A stretch of DNA of 64,000 nt from Epiperipatus broadwayi (taxonomy: Eukaryota > Onychophora > Udeonychophora > Euonychophora > Peripatidae), in assembly GCA_028023455.1 (NCBI GenBank), contig JAQFVV010000280.1, forward strand, positions 1,176,001 through 1,240,000, written 5' to 3'. Each line of letters begins with the position of its first letter. The first letter of the stretch is position 1. Under the pieces are notes generated by a model. It had not been told where the DNA came from and did not search any database. It worked only from the letters and a program-made list of their open reading frames with translations. Shown in pieces: positions 9,980 through 23,149 of this stretch. A program made the position numbers and the translations under genes.

Positions 9980-12900
9980 ATGTGATGTACAACTAGTGTC
10001 ACTTTCTGTCTTATGCTGTGTTAATGGTTTTCTGTTTCTATATTAAAAAAATGAAATCGCAATCAAAACAAAATATTATCATTAGAAATATTATTTTCAG
10101 TTTATAAAATCTTTTTTATTTTAAAAATCTAAAAGATTATTTATTTCTGTTACATATACCAAAGTACTTTTTTAAAAGTTTAAATTTTTTGAATATTTAT
10201 TGAGATATTTTTATATGTAAGTATAAATCTATTATTATTATTTACTCATTAGTATAAATAGGTTATTAAATAGAAGCTAAAAATATAAATGCTGCTTCAG
10301 GCCTATTCATGTTAGCTGCTAATATAACGTTATATTTTTGAAAAAAAAAAAAGTATTTCAAGTGAAAGTAAGTTATTAATAATTTAAATTTCTTGATATC
10401 TAATAAATATGAAAGATATTAAGAAGAAACATGAATCGCATAACTTCAAAATCCAGATGTATAATGAAATGCACTATTATTTTATCTTGGTAAATGCAAC
10501 AATAGTACATTAGATTTTACTGCATTCCAATATTCAAAATATATTTTCCTACCTAAAAAAAGAACAATCAAAATATTCAAACTGATATATATTAAGCCAA
10601 TAATCATCAAACTGTCTTGTGCAGTTTAAAACAGTGATAGAATGGCAAATTAATGTAAGAGTTAAAGTTTTATGAATGAATTTTCAGCTGAGGAAAGTAA
10701 AAAAACTATTTTTTGAATGGTGTTTATAATATTATAATAAATATACCAAAAATTCTTAGTCATTACACCTTATGATTATTTTATTCTTCCCCAAGCTAAA
10801 AATAACTGAAGCTTTTTTTTTCTCATAATAATAGTTTTTCATTAAAAATCAAAGAACTACATTTATATATATTGTGTGTGTATGTATACAGTTATCACCT
10901 ATTTATTTTATAATTAAAATACTATTCAATGAGTTTTGTTTTATGTACTTAAATATATATTTTATTATCATTTGATTTCATAGCTGCAATTATTGTATTG
11001 GTATTTATGATTTGTCTTTCTTTTGTTATTATTTCTTTTGCTAGTTTATCTTTACTTAAATCTGAGCGAATAATTATTGTAAAAAAAAAAAAAAAAAGGC
11101 ACGAAAGAAAGCTAGCAAATGAAGTTAAACACTGATGGTGTTTCTCTTATTGTTATTAATAGCAGAATAGGAAATAAGCTAATCTTAGTCTGTTTGTTAG
11201 AGAAGAGGATATTAAAAAAAAATAGTATAAAGAAAATTACATAGGAAATTGGTAGTTATAGGGAAGGAACTTAGTTATAAGCGAAATCAGAATTAAAATA
11301 AAAAGAGTTGGCCTATTCACAAGCTCCATTTGGATGGACCCTTTCACTCATACAACTCTTTGTCTATTAGATTGAAGAGATGCACCATTTATATTCTCTA
11401 ATCATTCTTCCATTGACATGGATTTTTTTTCTCTTTAACAAATAAAGTAATTGATTCTTTGCAGGCGATTTTTTTTTTTTAAATGCTGTCAATCTTATAC
11501 TCTGACAGGAGAATAATATTGTTTTTACTCATTTTATTTTATTTTGTTGTCACTTTGTGGTGTTTAACATTTTAAAGTGTTTATTGTATTTATAGAATTA
11601 GTTTTTATTCTTTTATGATTTTCAGATATCTTTCATATCATATATTGATACATTTACCATCTATTTATTTATCTGGGTGGATTTTGTAGTTAAATTAATA
11701 ATCAGTCTCTGCAGAAGGCAGCTTTATATATTTTCTTTATATGTGTACAAATTTTTATATTGAAGGGTAGATTCAGGTAACAGGTAATGAGTGATAATTT
11801 TCCATAATTTTTTCTAGCTTTTCAAAATTAGATTTACATCATAAAATAATAAGCTCTTTATATCATTAAAAATAATACAATCACAATAAGAAATTCTATA
11901 CCTTGAAAAACAAACAAAGGAAAAATTATTTGGTTTATAGTTCAGCTTATATGTGTTGTAACTTGGCTACTATAGAGAATAAACACGTGCTCTATTCTTA
12001 TAATTCAGAATGAGTGCTTTAATGTAAGTAAAAATATCTACTCACATTTATCTTTTTGATACTTTTCAAGATTTTTTTTCTTTCTTAAATATATTTATTG
12101 AACTTTTACACTTAACAGTTTTTAGATAAGTAAAAATACTTACATTACTTTTTCACTATCCGTGTATATATATTGTACATTTACTAAACCCTATATATTT
12201 TTTGTGTAATATTTGTGGAAATGATTATTGATTTAAATCATTATCATCATTAGTTATATGCCAAAAGACATCTTGATTGTTAAATATTTGCAGTTACTTT
12301 ATTTTTTAAGATTATTAATCCGCTTCTTTCATCTGTCATTTTTAAACTTCTACCGACAAGTTACAACAAATTTTTAATAATCCTCTCACATTAAGGAATA
12401 TTCTGTATTCAGTTTGCTCTCTTTCTTTATAATTTCTTCAATAAATAATTTTTTATTTACATTTTTCAGTGTTTGTACTTTGTTATTTTTATGCTATCAA
12501 TTTATCTTTTATATTTTTTTTAAATCCCCATCTCTAAAATTTTTGCTCTTTATATTTCCTAATTGCTCTTATAAATAAGCTATACATTAAAAAAACTGAG
12601 TATTTTTCTTAAACTTGATTTAAAGGGGCTACGGAATAATTTTCTACTCTTATTAAAAGCTTGTTTAACAATTGCAATTCCTACTTATAATTTTTTTTAA
12701 ATCACAATTTTTGTCATTAATTAACTAATTCTTGAAATACATATAAGTACTAATATGTTCTGTAACTTTGATCATTTTAAGCCGAGACATTGGTCAGATA
12801 ATTGAATGTAGATTGAATGAATGCATGAGATGTGCAAGTTTGATTTTTTGTTTGTTTTTGTAATCATGATAATAAAAATAAATTATGGTTCTATTCCATG

Positions 12901-13030
12901 TAGACTGTACTGTCATCAACCAAAGCAGCAATTGATGTGAAAGCAGAAGTTAGCTGCCAATTGATAATGATTTTTATTTAGCTAAGATGGAGATGAAATT
13001 GACTTAAAAAGTGAATATACTTTAGTATAA
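9980..13030. other. Intron-like AT-rich sequence, no gene seen
   Basis: Three kilobases of A/T-rich DNA with poly-A and poly-T runs and no exon or repeat pair that I could support. A slightly more complex stretch at about 11300-11400 could be an old repeat but has no partner in the window. Confidence 0.4.
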
Positions 13031-13039
13031 AGACATAAA

Positions 13040-15270
13040 TATTGAAATAGGATTTATTATAAATGAAAGATGGAAGAATAACATTGTAAAGATTTATAGT
13101 TTATCTGATAATGTGATAAGATTTATTCTTTAACTTGGTGAAAAATACTAAATGCAAACAATTCAAGTTTGGAAACAGGTTTTCATTGTGATGAAGAAAT
13201 AGAGAACTTTTATATAGAACTAGAGAATGTTTTTGATCAGGCCATTTTAAAATTGTCATTGAAAATTTTTATGCTAAAATTGGAAAATGATTGAAAATTT
13301 GGAAAGTTATATGGATAAGTTTGATTGTGAAGACAGAAATGAGATATTAGAACTAGTGAAACATATAGAATATGTATATCATGATTTTCCATGAGTTGTT
13401 TATGACAAAATTTACAGCTTGTCTATTTGTAATATTATCTTTAAATTTATTTATCAATTTTTTCATCTTTTTATGATTCATAAAAAGATGAAAATTAAGG
13501 AAGCATTATTGATAAATAAATTTTAATATGTATATAATAAATTTATTCTTTAATTGAAATGCTTAGAAAATATATATTTCAAGACTATAATGTGCTTAAT
13601 TGATTAAAAACAGGAAATAATTATTGATTTGTAAAAAAAAAAAAAAAAGGGGGGGGGGGGGCTAATGGCATTATTGCTCTGGTGTTTATAAAAAGTTCAA
13701 GTGCCTGATCCCAAGTCAGACATTTTACCACTGTGCCAAATCATGCAAGTCATTGATTTGTAAGATACATGTTCATGCAAAATTAGAGAGACAAATGCTA
13801 TTATGAAAACAGTATTAAGAGTTGATATCCTATCCTTCAGAAACATTAATTTAAAGTAAAACTTGCAAATTATTTTAAAATATTAACAAACTTTGATGAG
13901 GATGACTCAGGTTTGAGATCAGGTAAGATAATATACTCTACTAAGAATTACTAACAGATGGTTGATATAAAAAATCAACAATTTCTCTGTAAATTTTTAG
14001 CTGAAACATGAAGGAAAGAAATATTTTAAAGTGATTCATTTAAAATAAGTGAATATCTGGAATTCTGTTAAAAAAAAAATTATTAGCAAAAGACATATAT
14101 GAAGACATTAGAAATTACAGTCCATCAATCAATCTTCTGTCTGTTCTATACAAACCTTTTACTAAGATAATGATAATTTATACGCTAGATTTAAAAAATG
14201 GTTACAATATAGTAGATTCTATTTATGTATTAAGAAAAGTTGTAGAAAGGACCAATAAGTTTGTATATGCCATTATATTTTTGGATTCATAAATTATGAA
14301 AAGATATTTGATTTTATAAGTATTTTTACAGTAATTAAAGTTTTGGAATATCAAAACATTGAACCTAGGATATTGTCAAACTCTAGAATATATTTATCAA
14401 ATAGCAACAACAATTATTTGACTACATAATTACATAAAGGAAAAAATAACATTGATAAGATTACATAAAAAGTAACTCCATTTTTCCAAATTTTTTTACA
14501 ATTTTCTGTGAAGTATTTTGTAGATTAAAATAGGAAGCTTGAGGTATAAAAATAAGTGTTGATTATTTAAATAATTTCTCTTTTGTAGATAAGTTAATTA
14601 GTGTTTGTTTTTTCAAATATTACTTATGAATTATTAAAGGGAAACATTAAAGAAACAAAGGTAACATTGGTCTTATTATTAATTAATTAAATATATGTTT
14701 GAGCAGCGGAGATGTAAGAATTGAAATCAATTCAAGGACTTTATGCGCCAAAATCTGTCAGTCTACCACTGCATTAAATCATGAATGTCATATTTTAAAT
14801 ACAGATATAAATATAATGAATAAAATTAGTTATAGAATAAAATTTTAAGTACTTTTAGTTGAAATAGCTTAGTATATATGTATAAAAAGAAAGGTTTTTG
14901 ATAAATGTGTTTTATCACTACTTAATTATGGATTTGAGATATGGAATACTTGATAGAAAAGTAATACAGAGATTTCATATTGCAGTGTGAATTATAGCTT
15001 AATGTATGTTAGGGTATCAAATATTTAGGCATCAAAGTAAATTACATAGTTGAGAAAGCAGACATATCCTTGACTGACATTGAAAGACTTAAGAGGCTGA
15101 AATAGAATTGGGCTGGGCATATAATCAAATTCCAATAGATTGTAAAAAAACATAGAAAGAAATTATATTTGAGGTGAATGAATGAGATTTAGAGTTTGCT
15201 GATGAAAAACTATGGATCAGAGTAATTGGATTAAATTTGTAGAATCTTATAGTGGATTAGAAGTGTGGTT
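13040..15270 (+). pseudogene. Decayed RTE-type LINE retrotransposon
   Basis: Three blocks in the right order and orientation match an RTE-clade non-LTR element. About 13175-13350: endonuclease, with EEIENFYIELENVFD and then, after frame changes, words corresponding to the GDFNAKIG and GKFG..DRNERG motifs. About 14095-14300: RT, with EDIRNYSPSINLLSVLYKPF, the RT block 1-2 region (RPISLLSVLYK.F in active copies), and VLRKVVERTNKFVYA further on. About 15070-15260: the C-terminal GHI..... IP.DC region. Many stops and shifts interrupt all frames, and the FADD catalytic box was not found intact. An A run plus G run at 13630-13652 and a tRNA-like stretch (about 13690-13755) suggest a later SINE insertion. 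Confidence 0.7.
13629..13760 (-). repeat. tRNA-like SINE fragment with homopolymer junction
   Basis: Read on the minus strand, GGCACAGTGGTAAAATG resembles a tRNA A box, and a CACTTGAAC word about 35 bases on could be a decayed B box. Next to it on the + strand stands a run of A followed by a run of G (13631-13652). This sits between the endonuclease and RT remnants of the RTE LINE. No cloverleaf can be built that I would trust, so this is not called a tRNA gene. Confidence 0.3.
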
Positions 15271-18200
15271 GAAAATGATGATGATGAATCTTTAATTCAG
15301 TTAAGAACTTTGCAAAAACAAAAAAAAACAAATTGGAATTCATTTTTAGTTTTTTCTTATAACTGATTTTTAATAAGAAAAAAAAAATTATAAAATATAT
15401 TAAAAATTAGTTTTTTATTTGTTTTGTATAAAATAATAATAACGATAATTTATTATCACTAATATATATATATATATATAATAAATAGAAGTATAATTAA
15501 TTTACAGTGTGTATAACTATGTTTATTAGCAAAATATTTAAATTCGAAACTTCTTTATGAACATAATTTTATAAAGTGTTTCTAAGCTAGTCTCTCATTT
15601 AAAATGCTTTACAAATGAGAATAAATATTATAAATAGACATGGTAGCACATAAATTATTTAGTGTGTTTCTACAATCATATACACATATCTAGGCACATA
15701 TGCACACACACATTTGTATTTATTTAACAAAAATAGTCCCGGTCACTTCCTTATTGCATAATGATAGTGTTTATTATGTAAATTTAGTAGTTAGTTAAAC
15801 TAGAAAAGAGGGATAGAGGATATATGCATTTAAAAAGACAAAGAGAAAATAATGAAGAAAAAAAAATCTTTTATTTTAATACCCTTAGAGGATGTCTGGA
15901 AATGTTCCCTCTTTTTTAAATAAAACAATTTTAATTCACCTGATAGCTGTACTTGATTTGGGGCTGCATTTGTAATGAGTTGTGAAATAGGCTTAGATTG
16001 TTGTTTGTCTGGGATTTAGGAGTGTAGTGTCAGATGGAGTATGAAAGCAACTAATCCAGCTGTTTAGCATTTCAGCACATCTGTTGAGGAAGGAAAGGAT
16101 TTAAGCAGAAAGATTCAAGAGTTATTTAGTTGTCAAAAGAGCTTGGTTTACCAACATCTCCATATTGGATTAGAATGTTGATATTTTATTTCAAACAATT
16201 TTTAACAAAAAAAAAAAAAAATGTTTTAACATTTAGAGGATAGCCAGAATTAAAACACTGAGTACAATTTTTCAAAAAGAATAATTTAGGGATAACTTGG
16301 GGAGTTAAAGTATTTTGTTAAACTGTTTTTCTTTGTGAGTGAAATTTTGTACAATATCACAGAGTTTATTATTGTTGATAATTTCTTAGTTTTTTTTTTT
16401 TTTTTGATTATTCAGTTATAGAATATTTGTATAAGATTATATCACTTTAAGAATGTCTTGATATTACAATTAAGCAGGCATAATTGGTGTGACACATTTT
16501 TGGTGTTTAGTGCTATTTTGTTGCAAACTCATATTAAAAATAATTTTTCATTGCTGAAACATGGATGAATGAAACAATATATATATATATTAAAATCTGG
16601 TCATATATATTGATTGGTCAATAAATGATGAAAGATAAGGATAAAAACACAACTCTGTATATTTGGTGAGTTTTCTTTTTTGATATATAATTTTCTTGAT
16701 TGAATAGATAGTTAAATTAAAATCCAGAAATGAGATTAGTCAAGCCTTTATATTATCTAAAAATTTTAAAATAAAGCATACAAATGTGAAAATTATTGAT
16801 TATTTTTTAAATAATAAAAATAATCACACTGTCTTTAATTGGGTGGAAGGGAAGGAGTCTTATGATATTTACACAGCAAAGTGGGTTATTTATATATATA
16901 AATATTTACTTTCATTAACTGGAATTATGGCAGAATCTTCAGTTCTTATTCATTTTAGTCACTATATGCCATAAATTACTGAACAAAAACATTAAATATT
17001 AGCATTTTTTATATTAGGTGATTTGTATTTATACAGATAAATTGATATATATGTTTATCTCTCCACATTTCCATTTATATGGGTGTATGCGTGTATGTAA
17101 GTATATAATACTTTATCATTAAAAAAAATACAAAAATGATTGATATTACCATTTCGTTCCAATTTATAACAATATACTGCTATATTATTTCTATTGTCTG
17201 GGTCATTTCCAATTTATAACAATGTATTGCTATATTATTTCTATTAACTGGGTTTAATGATAATATTATTGACATACATTTGAAAATAAAACCCATCAAA
17301 TATGAGTAATTTTTGTGTGATAAGATTAGTCAAATATCACTTTAAAAAAAATATAATGTAAAAATTATTTATATAATCTTTAATCATTTTTTTAAAATCA
17401 TGGTTTAAATTTATAGTAATGCTCTGAAGGGTCTCATGGCAAAATGTTAACATATTTGTCTGTCATCTTCACAACTCACAATTCTAATTTGAAGAACTTA
17501 GAAACATTTTCATGTAGTTGAGAATATCTAATTAATTATGCCATTCAATTTTTTTATAAATAGGTATCTAACTATTATTAACTGGAGATTAAACATCTCT
17601 TTTTACATTAGGTAAGTCAGATGAATGATAACATATTGATCATAAAATAAAAATAGATATATGGTGAGGGAATGTCATACTCATAAATGCTGAATTGCTA
17701 TTTAAAAAGATTGTCAAGGGAAGTTAAACTAGAAAAGTCCTTTTATCAAACTTTGATTTGTTATATCCAAATTTGAATTAAAAAAAAAAATAAAGCATCA
17801 GTTTATGGCTTTTTTTTTTATTAACCTTTTAAAAGATTAATATCTGTAGTAAAAAAAAAAAATGTATTTATTTTTTCTTTTAAGCATAATTATTATTATT
17901 AAAATACTGTAGTTTTTTGTTTTTTAACAATGACTATCTTTCTGACTCTGTTTTTCTCCCTATCAAAATTTAATCTATCAAACAGTTAGCTATTATTTAA
18001 GTTTTTTACTGTAATCTTATACTTTTATAATCCATATTTTCTTTTAGTTTACCTTTATTCAAAGCTAATTAATATTTACTTAATATTACTTTAACATCTT
18101 AATGATGTAAGAACTGATTGAAATTTATGATTATAATGCTAGAATAAATTGTGATATGGGGGTAGCAAGTAAATTGATTACTAACACTAATGATGATTGT

Positions 18201-19400
18201 CCTATTATTTGATTGTTTCACTTGTTATCTATGATTTTTATAAATCCTTATGCTATACCAACAAGTTACAGTATATTGAATTTATCTTCTATAAACTTTT
18301 TTGACAACACTTAAAAGTTCAGGTTTTTAAAAATATGTTTATGAAGTAAAACAGATGATAACTCCAATTTTATACATTAAGTCAGTATTTATTTAGTGTT
18401 ATTTTTGATTCCATGTCAAAATGCTTTCTAGTTAGTGCATTTAATTATAAATTATCATTATTCAGTAACATTTTATTTATAAATATTTTATATAACGAAT
18501 AATATTTATTGTATGAAAATATTAATTTTTAAAAATATATACCTATATACAAACCTTTTACAAAAAAAAAAAAAAGTTAAATCATATATGGATAACTATA
18601 TAATTGCAATATTTTATCATATTTTTGAAATATCCAAATTTAAAATAAATTTGGTTTTATAATAAGTGTATGCATATATATTGAATGGAAAATTTATATG
18701 CTGAAGCCAATAATGGCTAAATCAGATAATTATATTACTATTATCTTCTTGGGTTTGTGTGCGTGTGTGGACATACTGCTATATCTTGTTTGATTTGTTT
18801 TCCATATTTAAGAACAATATGGAATATCATAATATTTTTACTAGAATAGATCATTATTGATAGGATTAGCAAATTTCGCAAAATGTTTAAAATTTTCATG
18901 ATTAAATAATCCAATAATTGAAACAAAATAAAGATATATTTCTCTAAAATATATTATTTGAGAAACTAATAATAATAAAAAATTGAATAAATATTAATTA
19001 TTTACATAAATGTTTAAGGCATTTCTAATAATAAAATTACAATTAGTAAATAATTCATATCTTATCTGAGGATTTTAAACAATGATAATGGTGTATATAT
19101 TCTGTGCCAATAATGCATGAAAGTTAAAGGTAATATATAAATAAAAAATATAATATATGAAAATTGATTTTTATATCTAGTTTTTTTTATATTTATTATC
19201 TGTTTTTGTTATTATATTTTTTTTATATGATGGAGTTTGTTGTCATTTTTGTTCTTATAATATATGTATAATAACAAATTGTTTTATTATGTTTACCAAG
19301 TATTATATTAGTTTATTTTGTAATTTTCATATTTTTGAATTAATTAACAAGAAAGAAATGAAAATAATAACCAAAGTGCAATATATACCCAGATATATCT
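15271..19400. other. Intron sequence upstream of the GAP-domain exon
   Basis: A/T-rich with a TA repeat (15463-15482), CA-rich words and many homopolymers. A stretch at 15950-16170 is less AT-rich but shows no coding frame and no second copy in the window. A 57-base tandem duplication lies at about 17155-17255. Confidence 0.4.
17155..17255 (+). repeat. Two-copy tandem repeat, unit about 56 bases
   Basis: The words TTCCAATTTATAACAAT, TGCTATATTATTTCTATT and CTGGGT occur twice in the same order with only a few substitutions. A local tandem duplication in intron sequence, with no sign of function. Confidence 0.75.
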
Positions 19401-19422
19401 CATATATATATATATTTTATAG

Positions 19423-19581
19423 CTTCGTCATTTAGGGAATGATGAGATTCATATTGTTTGGTCTGAACATACTAGAGATTATCGCCGAGGAATTATTGCT
19501 ACAGAATTTGGAGATGTTCTAATAGTCATTTATCCAATACCAAACAGGCTTTATAGAATTCAGATAGTTCGTAAACCAGAG
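19423..19581 (+). CDS. RALGAPA1/2-like: Internal exon of a RalGAP alpha-subunit (Rap/Ral GAP domain)
   Basis: A 159-base, 53-codon exon bounded by TTTTATAG and GAG|GTAAGG, in phase 0 at both ends. The peptide starts [20 protein letters not shown], continues through [17 protein letters not shown] and ends IQIVRKPE. This is nearly the conserved core of the GAP domain of RalGAP alpha 1/2 (also the fly orthologue), a cytosolic complex that stimulates GTP hydrolysis by RalA/RalB. The RHLGN element (residues 2-6) contains the position of the catalytic asparagine thumb known from Rap1GAP. TSC2 has a related but clearly different sequence here. The frame is intact, unlike every transposon frame around it. 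The next exon should begin with Val-Pro and was not found downstream. Confidence 0.93.
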
Positions 19582-19944
19582 GTAAGGTTTTAAAATCTGG
19601 AGTAAATATTACTTGCCTCATATTTTATTTATCTATGTATTGTTACAGTGTGTGTAGTACAGTAATTTGGATTATTTATTTTATCATATAGTTTCATAGT
19701 TTTTTTTTATGTTTATCAATTGCACTTTGTAATTTTTTTTACCCATTACTCTTATTATCCTTTTTTAATTGTTATTTAAAAAATTTTTTTTTGTGTATAC
19801 CACCTATTTACTTTTAAAAGCACTTTCAATTAAATAGAATCTTGATTGTATAAGAACAATAAAGATTTTGAAAAAAAGTTGTGAAATAGCATTAATTTTA
19901 ACACCAAAAGTCAAAACTTGCTATTGTGTTTATGTATATTGTTT

Positions 19945-20646
19945 AGTGGTCTTCAACCTTTTTACACCTGCGGACCAGCAGAAGTTTACATATAAATTTT
20001 CTTAAAGATATAAACTGCTTAGCCTTAGATGAGCATAATTGTTATAACTGACCAAAACAGCACCCTAATTACTGTGTATTGTAATGGTGTTGCTTACCTT
20101 CACGTGCTGAACACTCTTTCTCGAGTTGCACTGTCATACTGCTACAGAAAACAGTACAGTAACAATCATTCTCATTAATGTGCTTGCATTTCTACATTTA
20201 TTATTTCATTGTTAAAACATGCAAGAATAAAGTGTTATTCACCTGAATGTTGGCAAATATCACAGCTAGTGTAATTACATGACAATGATTATGATAAATG
20301 TAATATCTGTTTTTAATGTTAAATATACAAGATGAAGTTATATATATATATTGAGTTTGTATAATAAAAAACTTTTTTTTTAATTTTGAATTTTTTTAGA
20401 AAAATAATAAAAAATTTAATTCTATCCCTTCCCCCCATAAAGATCTGTGATAAATAGAAAAACAAATTAATTTATGTATGATTGATTAGATTTTGTTTTC
20501 ATTCTGTTTCTTTTTTTTTTTAATGGGGTAAAAAATGCGCTGAAAAAATAAATAAAAATTGTTTAAAAGTTTAAAATCTTATTTTGTTATTACAAACTTT
20601 CCTGCCAGTCTAGCCAGACCTGCGGACTGGGGGTTGAAGACCACTG
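19945..20646. mobile_element. hAT-like nonautonomous element, about 700 bp
   Basis: The left end AGTGGTCTTCAACC and right end GGTTGAAGACCACT are perfect inverted repeats; further in, CTGCGGACC (left) and CTGCGGACTG (right) also occur as in hAT elements of the CAGTGGT type. The flanks share GTTTAG, with one mismatch over eight bases in one alignment, so the 8-base duplication typical of hAT is probable but not clean. The interior is A/T-rich and non-coding. It sits 360 bases after the GAP-domain exon. Confidence 0.7.
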
Positions 20647-21189
20647 GTTTAGAATATATATTGCCTATCACAGATAGTTAGAGTCATGCATTAATTTTCA
20701 AGCTGTTATAGAATAAATGAACATTCATTTCTTTATTGCAAAGTCTATCAAATCTTCAGTAAACGTTACTTAATAAAGTGCATATATAAAGATTAATAAA
20801 ATTTGCATTTCATAATTCTGTAGAAATAATAAAGGGAAACTTTCAAGAATGAACATTTTTATTTGTTTATTTGGGGAGAAAAAAGTTGAATAATGAATAC
20901 ACAATATGTCTCAACATTATAAAAATTAAGAAATTTGGTGTAATAAAAAGTAACATAATGTTAATAATTAATAATTATTTATTTTTATAAATGTGAATAT
21001 GAAAAATATTGTATGCACCAAAATTAGTTTTTTATGAGCTTAAATAATGTCATTCAAAATTTAGAATTCTTATGGAAAAATAATGCAATAAAATGGAAAT
21101 TTATTATGTTTAAAAACAAATTTTTTTGATTAAAAACTTATAATTTTTAGAACTTGTTTAGGAATTTGACTCTTGATATTGTACTGGTC

Positions 21190-21440
21190 AAAAATGTATG
21201 TCCATCCAACAAGATTTAGAATCTGAGCAAAAGTACCCCGAATCCAATCATGCCAGCGATACACAGGTCATGAGCAATCATGAATTCTAACCTGTTTGCC
21301 CATTCCCCAAATCTATAACACTACGGACAACACCCTTCGGTGATACTACATAAATTAATTATTTCCAGACCCGATGCTACATCATTTTGCTTGAGAACTC
21401 AGCTGATGATGATGATGGATGAGAGATTGAGTGAACCCAA
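21190..21440. repeat. Unassigned GC-richer segment, possible SINE
   Basis: Contains ACCCCGAATCCAATC, CATGCCAGCGA and AGCTGATGATGATG in otherwise A/T-rich sequence. The final motif also occurs at about 1700. No open frame is seen, and a SINE-type or untranslated repeat is likely. Confidence 0.3.
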
Positions 21441-21650
21441 GATATTAAGTTTAAAATATGCATAAATATAAATATTATTAAGGAGATTCGAACAACTGGA
21501 TTAAAAATTTAAAAATATAAATATTTATTTTGACAAAAATTCAAGATGAGTTTTATATATATTTAGTCAACTTCATGCATTTAAAACTTTGTTTTTGGTT
21601 ACAAAGCTTTGACAATCTTTATACAATTTTTTTTTTTTTAATAGATATTA

Positions 21651-22998
21651 ATTTAGTGCGGCGGTTACAATACTGAACATATATTTAAAATAGGTTCTTA
21701 TTCATGTTACAAAATGGATCTGGGTGTTTTGGTGGACGTTTATACATAAAGAATAATAAATATTAAGATACGATAGAGTCTCGCTGATTATACGATTTTA
21801 GTAGGATGCCCTTGGCATTTCATACATAAGTTTATTTTCATTTATAGACTTTATTTGTAACAATAAAATAAGGATACATTTTAAGCAGTAAGTAGATGAT
21901 AAACATTATTTATTTCACATTTAATGGTCAAATATCGTGAAACTCTATCAATACGGGAATGGCTTATTTCAATAAAGGGGAAGGCAGCTTCATGAGAGGT
22001 TGGATCTAAATTCCAACTAAAAATATTCCAAAGAGAAAAACATTTCATTATCACATATCATTACAATTTATTTTGTCAAACAGGCTAAAAGAAAAAACAA
22101 ACTATAAGAAATTGTGGTGCTAGCATAATAGCCGAATATTTGCGGAATCCAATATTTTGAGGTGCTTTATCATATTACAGAAGAAAACAGTCTAACCGAC
22201 TTGCCACTGCCACATTTTGTGGAATCGGCTGACAAAAGGTCCTCGGACAGAGTTGCAATGAGCCAAACTTTGCCGGAATTATTCCATGCATTGCTCTCGT
22301 TACGCGAGTATATATTAATAAAGATATGGTCTAGGGACATTTATTGCTCTGTTTACGACCTTAAGCGAAGATGAGACGACTCGGGTGTTCCGACGCATGT
22401 CTCTAGATAAAGCTTAATGATATGAAGAATGGCCTATGCTAACAACGCTATTATAATAATATAAAATCATTGGATTTAAAGACTAAATATAAGGCCTTAA
22501 ATAGTTTAACAAATACGTAATGACATGTTAAAATAATGACCTGTGTAAGATAAAATTATTTATCAACAGTTAAAACTATAATTAATGAAGCATGCATTGC
22601 TCCTCCTTCTTGAATCAATCCCATTTTAACATATAAAAAACACTAAAATTCATACACTTAAAAGTGCAAATAACAAAATAGATAAGGTCGCCAGCCTTTT
22701 GGCAATGGTGATGAATAAAGAAATCAATAAAATTAACGGACACCAATATCTACCCCAGATTGCAATGTATTTATACATTTTGTATAAATTTATGATCAAA
22801 TATTAAAAAAAAAAAACCCCATAGATTTATTTAAAATACAAACTCAATCTTACGAGCTATTTAGATATAAATAATAAGAACTCATTAATTCCCCCCCCCT
22901 TCTAAGTTCGTAAGACCGGGTTTGATTGGCATTTACAAATAAAAGTTTAGTGAAAAATATAAAAATATCATTAAAAATAAATTATAACCGCACTAAAT
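21651..22998. mobile_element. TA-flanked 1.35 kb element with inverted ends
   Basis: The sequence begins ATTTAGTGCGGCGGTTA and ends TAACCGCACTAAAT, giving an 11-base perfect inverted repeat that extends imperfectly. TA dinucleotides lie directly outside each end (21649-21650 and 22999-23000), matching the TA duplication of Tc1/mariner-type elements, and 1.35 kb is a usual length for that superfamily. However, I recognise no transposase motif in any frame. The interior contains a CpG-containing block at 22140-22400 with a 70-codon frame of unknown origin. It may be a nonautonomous derivative or a different superfamily. Confidence 0.5.
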
Positions 22999-23149
22999 TA
23001 TAAAAAAAAAAGCGTGAGTTGGAGGAAATATTTCATGGTAGTATTAATTTGATAAAAGAGAATTGATATAAGGAAATAATTAGTTTAACATGCTCGCTGA
23101 TTAGCGAGTTAAAAAGAGGTTTAACAAAAAAAACATTAATTTTATAGTT

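Larger units (their letters stand above)
3640..19422 (+). other. Inferred 15.8 kb intron between the two RALGAPA-like exons
   Basis: Starts GTATTT and ends TTTTATAG. It depends on the 38-base exon being real; if not, this is simply upstream intron sequence. It holds a Merlin-like remnant, LINE fragments on both strands and an RTE LINE, all decayed, and otherwise A/T-rich sequence. No additional exon was recognised within it. Confidence 0.45.
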
